In this document: one piece after another, positions 51,536 through 59,568 of the stretch
How positions within the stretch are numbered: position 1 is the first letter of the stretch
Layout: every line of letters starts with the position of its first letter
NCBI GenBank assembly: GCA_046349255.1
Contig: JAXMCR010000002.1
Coordinates: 1,178,001 to 1,242,000, forward strand
DNA from: DAIODI01 sp046349255
GTDB lineage: Bacteria > Pseudomonadota > Alphaproteobacteria > Rhizobiales > Aestuariivirgaceae
Length of the DNA: 64,000 bases
Direction: 5' to 3'
The notes under the pieces: model-generated
Told to the model about the DNA's origin: nothing
Seen by the model: only the letters and a program-made list of their open reading frames with translations
Database searches by the model: none
Program-made: the position numbers and the translations under genes

Positions 51536-53254
51536 TCAATTGGACTCCCGGTTGCGGGGAAAGCTGCTCGCGACGATATCGCCGAGCGTCACCTCGCGGG
51601 ACACGCCCTCCACGCGCTCGCTGAACCCGTCCGCGCGCAGCAGGTCCCGCACGGAGCCCACGGCGCCGATCACGCGCAGGCGGATGCCGTGCTTCTCGAG
51701 GTCGTCGTGAAGCCTGTGCAGCATGCCAACGCCGGCAAGGTCCATCATCGGACAGGACGAAAGATCGCACACGACGAGCCGGCACGGTGTTGGACCGCCG
51801 GCCTTTACGCATGCGAGAACGGTGTCGAGAACCTCGTCCGCGTTGACGTAGATGAGCGACGCCTCCGGCCGGAACGCGAGGATGCCCGGCAGCGGTTCGT
51901 TGTCGGGATGGCGCGTCGTGTCGGAATAGAGGTCCGTTCCCGGAATGCGGCCGAGAAAGCCGACATGGGGGCGCGAGACCCTGAGCAGCATCAGGATGAT
52001 GGACGCCACGGCTGCGAGAAGAATGCCGTCGAGAATCCCGAGCAGCAGGACGGAGACGAGCGCGATCGCGGCGGCGAGGAAATCCGTGCGGCTCACGCGC
52101 GCCATCGACGCCAGCGCCGGGAAGTTGATCAGCCCGGCAACGGCGGTCAGCACGACGGCCGCCAGAACCGCCTTGGGCAGGTTCTCGAGATAGCCGGTGA
52201 GGAATAGGAGGCACAGGCCAAGCGTCAGAGACGCGAAGACGAGCGCGAGCGGCGTGTGCGCCCCGGCCTTGTCGTTCACCGCCGATTGCGAGAGGCCGCC
52301 CGCCACCGGGTAGCCCTGCCCGAAGGCGACGGCGAGGTTGGCGGCGCCGAGCCCGAGGAATTCCTGGCGGGGGTCGAGGTCGTAGCCGTGCTTCGTCGCG
52401 AACGCGCGCGCCGCCGAAACGCCCTCGATGTACGCCAGCAGCAGGACGCCGCCGGCGAGGGGAAAAATCCCCTCGACGTCGCTCGGCCGCAGCGCCAGCG
52501 CATGGAAGGCGGGAAGCCCCGACGGGATCAGGCCCGTCACCGGCACGCCCAGCGCCGGAAGACCAAGGATCGTCGCCGCGAGGATTGAAACGATGACGAC
52601 CCCCAGCGCCACCGGTCGGCCGGGCAGGAAGCGGTCGCCGAGTTTCAACGCGAGGATCGCCACAATGCCAACGAGGAGAACCAGGGGCTTCGTCTGCGGT
52701 ATCTGGCCGGCGAACGCGATCATCCGCTCGATGAAGTTGTGTCCGCCGCCGGGCAGTCCGAAGAGGCTCGGGAGCTGGGTCATCGCGATCGTGATGCCGG
52801 CGCCGGCCTTGAAGCCTACGAGGACGCTGTCGCTGATGAGTTTGACCAAAACGCTCAGGCGCAACGCCCAGGCGATGAAGCAGAGCATCGCGACGGTGAA
52901 GGCCGCGAGGCTCGCGATCTCGACGTAACGCTGGGCGTCGCCGGCAGCCATCGCGGAAACGGTACTTGCGATCATCAGCGAGATGGCGGAGGTCGGGCCG
53001 ACCGCCATCTGCCGCGACGAGCCGAGCAGCGCATAGCCCAACCCGCCGAGCAGGTAGCCGTAGATGCCGACTTGCGGCTCGAGCCCCGCGAGCGTCGCAT
53101 AGGCGAGCGAGACGGGAATGGCGTAGGCCGCGAGCGTGACCCCGGCGATCAGGTCCCCGGTGAGCCACGCCGGCTGATAACCCGAAAGCCAGCGGGCCGG
53201 CGGAAGCAGCGCAAGGCCATGCGCACGAACGGAGGGCGTTGAGGACGCACTCAT
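51536..53254 (-). CDS. SulP-family inorganic anion transporter with STAS domain
   Basis: A 572-residue transporter of the SLC26/SulP family (sulfate, bicarbonate or C4-dicarboxylate among known substrates). The membrane part covers about 25-420 in the 7+7 fold, with LTGDLIAGVTLAAYAIPVSL and GQGYPVAGGLSQSAVNDKAGA. The cytoplasmic STAS domain is at about 450-560 (VCDLSSCPMMDLAGVGML). The last residues SFPRNRES resemble peptides encoded by a common palindromic repeat, so the 3' end may have been captured from one. It follows the DUF2252 gene by 19 bp on the same strand. Confidence 0.9.
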   Translation of the reverse strand: MSASSTPSVRAHGLALLPPARWLSGYQPAWLTGDLIAGVTLAAYAIPVSLAYATLAGLEPQVGIYGYLLGGLGYALLGSSRQMAVGPTSAISLMIASTVSAMAAGDAQRYVEIASLAAFTVAMLCFIAWALRLSVLVKLISDSVLVGFKAGAGITIAMTQLPSLFGLPGGGHNFIERMIAFAGQIPQTKPLVLLVGIVAILALKLGDRFLPGRPVALGVVIVSILAATILGLPALGVPVTGLIPSGLPAFHALALRPSDVEGIFPLAGGVLLLAYIEGVSAARAFATKHGYDLDPRQEFLGLGAANLAVAFGQGYPVAGGLSQSAVNDKAGAHTPLALVFASLTLGLCLLFLTGYLENLPKAVLAAVVLTAVAGLINFPALASMARVSRTDFLAAAIALVSVLLLGILDGILLAAVASIILMLLRVSRPHVGFLGRIPGTDLYSDTTRHPDNEPLPGILAFRPEASLIYVNADEVLDTVLACVKAGGPTPCRLVVCDLSSCPMMDLAGVGMLHRLHDDLEKHGIRLRVIGAVGSVRDLLRADGFSERVEGVSREVTLGDIVASSFPRNRESN

Positions 53255-53273
53255 GGCAGCTTAGTGGAACCGA

Positions 53274-54704
53274 TCAGCCTTCTTCCTTGAAGGCCGTGAT
53301 CTTGCCCTTGCGAACGGCTGCCTTGAGCGCGGCGTGGTCCCGCTCCGCCTGGTCGGCGTACGAGACGGCAAACTTCCCCATCGCCTTGTCGAAGGCGTCG
53401 CTCGAGGCGCCGAGATAGCCGGCGACCATCGACACGTCGCACACCTTCGCATGCGCCCGCGCCAGCGCCCAGCCGCAGGCCCTGGCATATGCCTCCATGA
53501 GCTCCGCGTTGAAGCTCTCGATCATCGGTTTGATCTTGGCGTCGCGAAGCTGCCGCACGTAGAACTGCCGGCCGTTCGGCGCGGTCACCCAGCCGAGGAA
53601 GATGTCGGACACCGGCTGCATCAGGCGCTGCCCCATCACCACGCGCTGGCCCGCGTGCGGGTACACACTCTTGCCGGCGTAGGGCTCGAGCACGGACTGC
53701 GCCGCTTCCTTGAACTGCAGGAACAGGGGATCGTTCTGCGGCGACATCAGGAGCGCGATCCAGCAGCGCCTGCCGACGCTGCCGATCCCGACCACCTTGA
53801 TGGCGGCATCGAGCACCCGGTAGCGGTCGAGCAAGGCACGGCGATCGTCGGACAGCGTTTCCCGATAACTGGTGAACACGGCCCGCAGGATCTCCTGGAA
53901 CTCCGGCGTCTTGGCGTGCTCGGGATGATAGATCAGCGGCGGCTGCTCGCGGATTCGGATCTTTCCGCCCACCGGTTCGGCGAGCTTCGGAAAATCGAGT
54001 TCCGACCCCGAGCCGGACATGGCGGCCTCGACGCGCGCGACCACGTTCTTCTGGTGGGACTCCGGGACGAACCCCAGGAACTGCTCGGTCGTCACCTTCT
54101 GGTACCAGGATTCGAGCGGGTCCATTCGCGCGAAGTCGTTGATCCGCTTGCGATAGGTGCGTGCCGCCGCAACCGCGTGGTCGCGCGCCTGGCGGTCGCT
54201 GATCCCGATCGCTCGTCCGGCGAGGACGACGGATGCGACCAGACGCTTCACGTCCCATTCCCACGGCGCGGGCAAGGTCTCGTCGAAGTCGTTGATGTCG
54301 AAGATGACGTTCCGCTCAGGAGTCGCGAACCCGCCGAAGTTGGCGAGATGGCAGTCGCCGCAGGCTTGGACGGTGATGCCCGTGTTCGGCATCCGGCCGA
54401 GATCGCTTGCCATGATCGCCGCCGATCCGCGAAAGAACGCAAACGGGGATTGAAGCATGCGCCCGTACCGCATCGGTACGAGCTCCGGAATCCGCTCGGC
54501 ATCCGATTGCTGCAGAAGCGCGATCGGATCGGGCCGCTCATCGTGCGCCTTCCACACCGCGTGGCCTTCGCGTTGGAGCTTCTCGCGCACGCCTTTCCCC
54601 GCCGCCAGACGATCGTCGAGCGAGGGAATATGGGAGAGATCGGCAATCGTTGCCGCTTCGACGGTTGCCCGGGTCGTCTTGGCGACTGTGCTTTCGTCGT
54701 TCAT
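53274..54704 (-). CDS. DUF2252 protein (kinase-like fold)
   Basis: A 476-residue protein from ATG 54704, preceded by AGGAG at 9 nt; an in-frame upstream start at 54776 would begin inside the FNR box and is rejected. DUF2252 hallmarks: MLQSPFAFFRGSAAIMASDL, ACGDCHLANFGGF near 113-125 (resembling the HGDLHxxN catalytic loop of aminoglycoside-kinase-like proteins), IFDINDFDETLPAPWEWDVK (metal-binding DFD-like) and GRQFYVRQLRDAK. The family is uncharacterised. It is first of the leftward unit with the SulP transporter, downstream of a perfect FNR box. Confidence 0.85.
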   Translation of the reverse strand: MNDESTVAKTTRATVEAATIADLSHIPSLDDRLAAGKGVREKLQREGHAVWKAHDERPDPIALLQQSDAERIPELVPMRYGRMLQSPFAFFRGSAAIMASDLGRMPNTGITVQACGDCHLANFGGFATPERNVIFDINDFDETLPAPWEWDVKRLVASVVLAGRAIGISDRQARDHAVAAARTYRKRINDFARMDPLESWYQKVTTEQFLGFVPESHQKNVVARVEAAMSGSGSELDFPKLAEPVGGKIRIREQPPLIYHPEHAKTPEFQEILRAVFTSYRETLSDDRRALLDRYRVLDAAIKVVGIGSVGRRCWIALLMSPQNDPLFLQFKEAAQSVLEPYAGKSVYPHAGQRVVMGQRLMQPVSDIFLGWVTAPNGRQFYVRQLRDAKIKPMIESFNAELMEAYARACGWALARAHAKVCDVSMVAGYLGASSDAFDKAMGKFAVSYADQAERDHAALKAAVRKGKITAFKEEG

Positions 54705-54762
54705 CAAGAAGTACTCCTGATCGAGAACGGATGAAACAGTATCGAATATCCAGTCAAAGTGC

Positions 54763-54776
54763 TTGATCCAAATCAA
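54763..54776. promoter_or_regulatory. Perfect FNR/FixK box (TTGATCCAAATCAA)
   Basis: The 14-bp sequence matches TTGAT-N4-ATCAA exactly. It lies in the 194-bp gap between the divergent DUF2252 and DUF2254 genes. Its centre is 65 bp from the DUF2252 start, so a site at -41.5 would put transcription start about 24 nt before that ATG; the distance to DUF2254 also allows activation. This indicates control by a CRP/FNR-family oxygen-responsive regulator. Confidence 0.8.
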
Positions 54777-54898
54777 GTATTGTTCTTTCCCGGGAAGCTA
54801 TCGAAGTATCGGGAGGAGCGGCGCCAGGTCTTAGCCGGGCCATCCTCGAAAAACTGACGGCAAGAACGGATGCACCGACACAGCTCAGGTCCGGCTCC

Positions 54899-56173
54899 AT
54901 GAACTGGCAGCGGCGGTATCAGCTCCGGAGCTACCTGCGGTCGTCGTCGTGGTTCGTGCCGTTCCTCGCGCTGCTCCTGGAGCAGGTGGTTTTCCGGGCG
55001 GCGCTCTGGGTCGAGTCGAGCGCGGTGTGGGTTCCCGTTTGGCCGATGGATCTCGCCGGCACCCAGGCGACGCTCCAGTCGATCATCACGTTCACCTTGT
55101 CCTTCATCGTCTTCACCTTCGGGTCGATCCTGGTCGCGATCCAGGTCGCGGGCGGCCAGCTGACCTCGCGCGTGATCGCAACCGCACTCCTGCGCGACAA
55201 CACGATCCGGTTTTCCGTGGGGCTGATGGTGTTCACGCTGCTCTTCGCCATCGGAACGGTCGGCAGGAGCAGCGGCGACGTGCGGCACCTGCTCGTGTGG
55301 ATCTGCGCGCTGCTCGGCATCGCCTCGATCGCGGACTTCCTCTACCTCATCGATTATGCGGCGCGGCTGTTGCGACCCGTGAGCATCGTTGCGCGCGTTG
55401 CCGATGACGGCCTGGCCGTGATCGACACCGTGTACCCCGAAGCGATCGTCGCCGAGGATCCGCGCGGAGCGAAGGCACCGGCCGTCCATCGACCTGGCCG
55501 CGTCGTCCGCCATCAGGGCACGTCGGCCGTCGTGCTTGCCATCGATATCCAGTCGTTGATCGCCACCGCCCAGCGGCTCGACAGCGTGCTCGAGATCGTG
55601 CCCCGGATCGGCGATTTCATCGCCGACGGCGAACCGCTGATCATCATCCACGGCCAGCCGGAGGAGGTCGACGAGGAAGGGCTGCGCAACCTCGTCGCCA
55701 CCGGTCCCGAGCGCACGATCGAACAGGACTCGACCTTTGCATTCCGGGTCATCGTCGACATCGCAATCAGGGCGCTGTCGAAGGCGATCAACGATCCGAC
55801 CACGGCAGTCGTCTCGATCGACCAGCTGCAGCGCATGCTGCAGCGCGTCGGCACGCGGAACCTGCACGACGAGCGCATCTTCGACCGCGGCGGAATCGTT
55901 CGCGTGCTGCTGCCGACACCGAACTGGGAAGACTTCGTAGAGCTCTCGTGCCGCGAGATCCGGCTTTACGGGGCCGAGAACTTCCAGGTTGCACGCCGGC
56001 TGCGGGCGATGATCCAGACCCTCAAGGCGGTGCTTCCGAAGGCGCGAAAGCCCGCGCTCGATCTGGAACTGCGGCTCCTCGATGCGGCGATTGCCAAGAG
56101 CTATCCGCTCCCCGAAGACGCGGCGCTTGCCCGCATCGCGGACACGCAAGGCCTGGGCGGAGCGTCGTCGTGA
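54899..56173 (+). CDS. DUF2254 membrane protein
   Basis: A 424-residue protein. Four hydrophobic helices in the first 165 residues (SSWFVPFLALLLEQVVF, TLQSIITFTLSFIVFTFGSI, FSVGLMVFTLLFAIG, LLVWICALLGIASIADFLYL) precede a soluble region of about 250 residues with HQGTSAVVLAIDIQSLIATA and ALSKAINDPTTAVVSIDQL, both typical of DUF2254. Function unknown. It is first of a rightward three-gene membrane-protein unit, and its stop overlaps the next start (GTGA). Confidence 0.85.
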   Translation: MNWQRRYQLRSYLRSSSWFVPFLALLLEQVVFRAALWVESSAVWVPVWPMDLAGTQATLQSIITFTLSFIVFTFGSILVAIQVAGGQLTSRVIATALLRDNTIRFSVGLMVFTLLFAIGTVGRSSGDVRHLLVWICALLGIASIADFLYLIDYAARLLRPVSIVARVADDGLAVIDTVYPEAIVAEDPRGAKAPAVHRPGRVVRHQGTSAVVLAIDIQSLIATAQRLDSVLEIVPRIGDFIADGEPLIIIHGQPEEVDEEGLRNLVATGPERTIEQDSTFAFRVIVDIAIRALSKAINDPTTAVVSIDQLQRMLQRVGTRNLHDERIFDRGGIVRVLLPTPNWEDFVELSCREIRLYGAENFQVARRLRAMIQTLKAVLPKARKPALDLELRLLDAAIAKSYPLPEDAALARIADTQGLGGASS

Positions 56174-56844
56174 AGCAAACCGCGATCGAGGGGAGAACAC
56201 CGAGGGTTCGCGAACGGGCGCTCGATCCCGTTTCGCGGGCGAGCGAGGTGCTGTTCGGTCTCATCATGGTGCTGACCTTCACCAACACGTTCGGGGCAGC
56301 AACCGCCGAGCGGGCCGACGTGCGCCTGATGATCGCCGGCGCGCTGGGCTGCAACGTGGCATGGGGCATCATCGACGCCATCTTCTACCTGATGGGCATG
56401 GTGGGCGACCGGGCCATCGGCAAGCGCACGGTCGCTGCCGTGGTGTCACACGCCGATCCCGCCGAAGCCCGTGCCCTGATCGCCGACGCCATGCCGCCCG
56501 TGCTGCGCGACACGCTCGATCAGCGCGACTACGAGCGGATGCGGCAGGCGCTCGTCCGGAAGCCGCTCGACCAGTTGCAGCCGTGGCCCGTGCGCCAGGA
56601 CAGGCTCGCGGCGTTCGGCGTGTTTCTCCTGGTGTTCCTCTCCACCCTGCCCGTCGTGCTGCCCTTTGTCGTCGTACGTGATGCAGCGCTGGCCCTTCGG
56701 ATCTCGAACGGCGTCGCGATGGGGCTCCTGTTCCTGACCGGATACGCCTTCGGCAGGGAGGCCGGCCGGCCGATCCTCATCGGCATGGCGATGGTGCTGA
56801 TCGGGACGTTGCTCGTCGCGATGACGAACGCCTTGGGAGGGTGA
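56170..56844 (+). CDS. VIT/CCC1-like membrane protein
   Basis: A 224-residue protein with about five transmembrane helices. SRASEVLFGLIMVLTFTNTF near residues 18-37 and the Asn/Asp-bearing helix GCNVAWGIIDAIFYLMG recall the VIT1/CCC1 family (iron/manganese transport), and the middle helical loop would match its cytoplasmic metal-binding region. The similarity is weak, so transport of metal is only a suggestion. GTG start overlapping the DUF2254 stop; 2 bp before the next gene. Confidence 0.65.
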   Translation: MKQTAIEGRTPRVRERALDPVSRASEVLFGLIMVLTFTNTFGAATAERADVRLMIAGALGCNVAWGIIDAIFYLMGMVGDRAIGKRTVAAVVSHADPAEARALIADAMPPVLRDTLDQRDYERMRQALVRKPLDQLQPWPVRQDRLAAFGVFLLVFLSTLPVVLPFVVVRDAALALRISNGVAMGLLFLTGYAFGREAGRPILIGMAMVLIGTLLVAMTNALGG

Positions 56845-56846
56845 GC

Positions 56847-57512
56847 ATGGCCGCAGCAAGCAGCCTAACGACCGAGGGATTGAAAACGCCGCGCGCGGCT
56901 GCCGTGGCGGGCATCGTCTTCTCGATCCTCCTGATGCTGACCTTCGCGCTGGTGTGGAGCGCCATCCCCGCCGATCCGCTCGAGCCGGGGGCCTGGCTTG
57001 CGACGAGCCTCGACAGGGTCTCTCTCGCCCTGGGGCTGATGCCGATCGCGGGCGTTGCGTTCCTGTGGTTCATCGGGGTCGTCAGGGACCGGATCGGCGC
57101 CCGGGAAGACCGCTTCTTCGCCAGCGTCTTTCTCGGCAGCGGGTTGCTGTTTCTTGGCCTGATGTTCATCGCCGCAGCGATCATGGGGGCGATCATCACC
57201 ACCTACACGCTGATGCCGGGCGAGCTCATTCACTCGGCGAGCTTTCCGATCGCGCGCTCGTTTGCGTTCATCATCGTCAACTTCTATGCGGTGAAGATGG
57301 CGGCGGTCTTCATGGTGATGACGTCGACGCTCGCCTTGCGGACACAGTTCGTCGCACGCTGGCTGGCGCTCCTCGGATACGTGCTCGCCCTCTGCCTGCT
57401 GCTTGGGAGCCAGCGGTTCGCCTGGGCGTTTTCCGTGTTCCCGCTGTGGGTGCTGCTGCTCAGCGTGTACATTCTGATCGACAACTTTTCCCGTGCACCC
57501 GAGATGCACTGA
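56847..57512 (+). CDS. Integral membrane protein of unknown function
   Basis: A 221-residue protein with about six helices (AGIVFSILLMLTFALVW, LALGLMPIAGVAFLWFIGVV, FLGSGLLFLGLMFIAAAIMG, FAFIIVNFYAVKMAAVFMVM, LALLGYVLALCLLLGS, FPLWVLLLSVYILID). No family is recognised. GGGAGG lies 6 nt before the ATG. Third gene of the DUF2254 unit, so probably under the same oxygen-linked control. It converges with the beta-propeller gene across a 30-bp gap without a clear terminator. Confidence 0.65.
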   Translation: MAAASSLTTEGLKTPRAAAVAGIVFSILLMLTFALVWSAIPADPLEPGAWLATSLDRVSLALGLMPIAGVAFLWFIGVVRDRIGAREDRFFASVFLGSGLLFLGLMFIAAAIMGAIITTYTLMPGELIHSASFPIARSFAFIIVNFYAVKMAAVFMVMTSTLALRTQFVARWLALLGYVLALCLLLGSQRFAWAFSVFPLWVLLLSVYILIDNFSRAPEMH

Positions 57513-57542
57513 GGCCCAAAGCGTCCTCCCCCTGTCCCAGCC

Positions 57543-58679
57543 CTAACTGCGTGACCGGCCTGCAGCCATCCTGGCCACATGCCGCGCATAGAGGACGCGG
57601 CCGGCGAACCGCCGCAAGGATCCGTTCTGCAACAGGGACGCCGGCGCGAGATTGAGCGTTCGCTCGTACAGGTTCGGCCGGTACCTTGAGGAGCTCGCCC
57701 CCTCGGTCGCAAGCTGATCGAGCAGCGGACCGATCCGGAAAAATGCCACGGCCTGCCCTTCGCACGTCGTCGCCATCACCCCTGCATCCTGCGTAAAATC
57801 AAGACCCTTGGGTCCGCCTTCGCCGCGCCCTTCGAATCGAAAGAACGTTTCATCCGGCACGACCCGGGCTGAAACGACCGGGCTCTTCCAACCGCGCCAA
57901 GCTCCGGTCGGCGATCGGTAGATGTGGATCATGGGCGCGCCGGCATCTGCGACGATAACGAACTCGCAGTTGCGCACGAAACGAACGCCATGGGGATACC
58001 CGCAGCCCGCGATCTTGCTGACCGGGTTGTTCGAATAGGAAGCAAACAGATCGACGCGATGCTTGTTGTGGTTGCTGACGGCGAAGTAGGTTCCACCGCG
58101 GGCGGCGGTTACGCTGTCCGGTACGTCCAGTCCGCTTCCGAACACTCGCTGCTCTTCGGCTTGTTCCCAACGGCGCGACCGGACGAGCCGGTGGCGAGAG
58201 ACGGTGTGGACGTAGTTGTTGCAAACGAGAACATCCACCTGATCCGCATCGATCCAGTTCACGCACACGGACCCCGGCGTCTTGAGCGTTTTGGCATCGC
58301 TCGACTGAAGCACTCGGATCGGTTCGACAGTCACCCTGGCACGCCCGGGTTGAAATGCAGGAACGTCGAAAACGGCTACTTTCCCGCCGCGGCTGGCGAC
58401 GATCACGGTATCATTGTCAAGCCAGGCAACGCCGTGTGGCAGCCGTATATGCTCGGAGACGACTTCTATGCAGTTGGACGACGTTATCCTGTCGCTCGAC
58501 GTGTCTCGTTTGAAATCCACAAACAGCAAACTGTGTTTCCGGAAGCCCGCAATCACCAGCCTGGTCTGATCCGGCGAAAACTCGATGTCTTCGGTTCTGC
58601 CCATATCCGCGAGCGCCTCTTTTACGGGCTCGGCCGGCTCGTAACTGTAACGCGACAGTTCAATCGTATGGGAAGACAT
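57543..58679 (-). CDS. Beta-propeller protein (NHL/SMP-30-like)
   Basis: A 378-residue protein built of repeated beta-blade sequences: DIEFSPDQTRLVIAGFRKHS, LPHGVAWLDNDTVIVASRGG, VPDSVTAARGGTYFAVSNHN, YPHGVRFVRNCEFVIVADAG and GPKGLDFTQDAGVMATTCEG, consistent with six blades. No signal peptide, so probably cytoplasmic. No catalytic residues can be assigned. The C-terminal tail (ERTLNLAPASLLQNGSLRRF onward) is basic. It is divergent from the small-molecule-like operon, with 271 bp between the starts, and could be functionally linked to it. Confidence 0.7.
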   Translation of the reverse strand: MSSHTIELSRYSYEPAEPVKEALADMGRTEDIEFSPDQTRLVIAGFRKHSLLFVDFKRDTSSDRITSSNCIEVVSEHIRLPHGVAWLDNDTVIVASRGGKVAVFDVPAFQPGRARVTVEPIRVLQSSDAKTLKTPGSVCVNWIDADQVDVLVCNNYVHTVSRHRLVRSRRWEQAEEQRVFGSGLDVPDSVTAARGGTYFAVSNHNKHRVDLFASYSNNPVSKIAGCGYPHGVRFVRNCEFVIVADAGAPMIHIYRSPTGAWRGWKSPVVSARVVPDETFFRFEGRGEGGPKGLDFTQDAGVMATTCEGQAVAFFRIGPLLDQLATEGASSSRYRPNLYERTLNLAPASLLQNGSLRRFAGRVLYARHVARMAAGRSRS

Positions 58680-58950
58680 GGGCTTAAACCCCTCGATTCT
58701 TCAGTTCTACTTCAATGATTGGACGCCAAAATCCTGTCTGACAATCGACGCATCAAGCTTTTGTTAATTTTGAAGACAAATACGCCAAGATTGACGGCGG
58801 ATACAGCCAGAACTCCAGCCAATTCGCCGCTTGAGCCTGTCCTCCGGCGCCTCCTGCTTCAGCCTGGTGTCAGTATCCCGGTGCATAGACAGGGTGGGAT
58901 GGTTGAGTGGGCGTCCGTCGAGTACGCTTCCCAAGCTGAAAGTGCCATGC

Positions 58951-59568
58951 ATGCCGAACGATGGGCTGACGTGTATCGTCGGTGCAAACGACAATCGCCG
59001 CGCCGCGGCTGAACGCTTCGTTGCAAACGCGTACCGGCGCGAATTCGCGACACATCCCGGGACTCATTATCCGGAACTCTTGTGCCATTGGTCTCGGAAC
59101 GGCACGCTTCGCGCCGCCTGTGGACTGCGACACGCGTCCGGCGGTCCGCTCTTTCTCGAACAATACCTCGACGCGCCGGTCGAAGCGGCGTTGAGTGAAG
59201 CGTTCGGAATGCCGGTCCTGCGTCGTTCGATCGTCGAGATCGGCAGCCTCGCCTCCGAAGAACCTGCCGCGCTGTTCGAACTCGTAGGCGCCGCCGCCGA
59301 ACTGATCGTGGCGCGCCGTGGCCTCTACGGGGTGGTGACCGCAACCGGAAGCGTCCAGCGGCTGTTTCGCCAGCTCTCGCTGCCGACCGAGACGCTCGGG
59401 CCCGCGCGGCCCGAACGGCTGCCGGACGGCGGGCGCGGCTGGGGCACGTATTACCAGCATTCCCCGATGGTGCTCGCGGGTTTCATGCCCGATTGCATCA
59501 TGGCCCTGTGGTCGCGACGCCCGCGGACCCGGCTTGTGCCGCTCTACACGGCTCTGGCAGCCGTGTGA
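58951..59568 (+). CDS. Thermostable-hemolysin (T_hemolysin) family protein
   Basis: A 205-residue protein. Family hallmarks: FVANAYRREFATHPGTHYPE near 24-43, GPLFLEQYLDAPVEAALSEA near 65-84, RRSIVEIGSLASEEPAALFE, and GVVTATGSVQRLFRQLSLP. The family is named after Vibrio delta-VPH, but the fold resembles GNAT and autoinducer-synthase proteins, and in many genomes it neighbours acyl/AMP ligases. An acyltransferase role is therefore more likely than lysis. ATG 58951 is chosen; a GTG at 58942 is possible. The stop overlaps the AMP-ligase start (TGATG). Confidence 0.8.
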   Translation: MPNDGLTCIVGANDNRRAAAERFVANAYRREFATHPGTHYPELLCHWSRNGTLRAACGLRHASGGPLFLEQYLDAPVEAALSEAFGMPVLRRSIVEIGSLASEEPAALFELVGAAAELIVARRGLYGVVTATGSVQRLFRQLSLPTETLGPARPERLPDGGRGWGTYYQHSPMVLAGFMPDCIMALWSRRPRTRLVPLYTALAAV

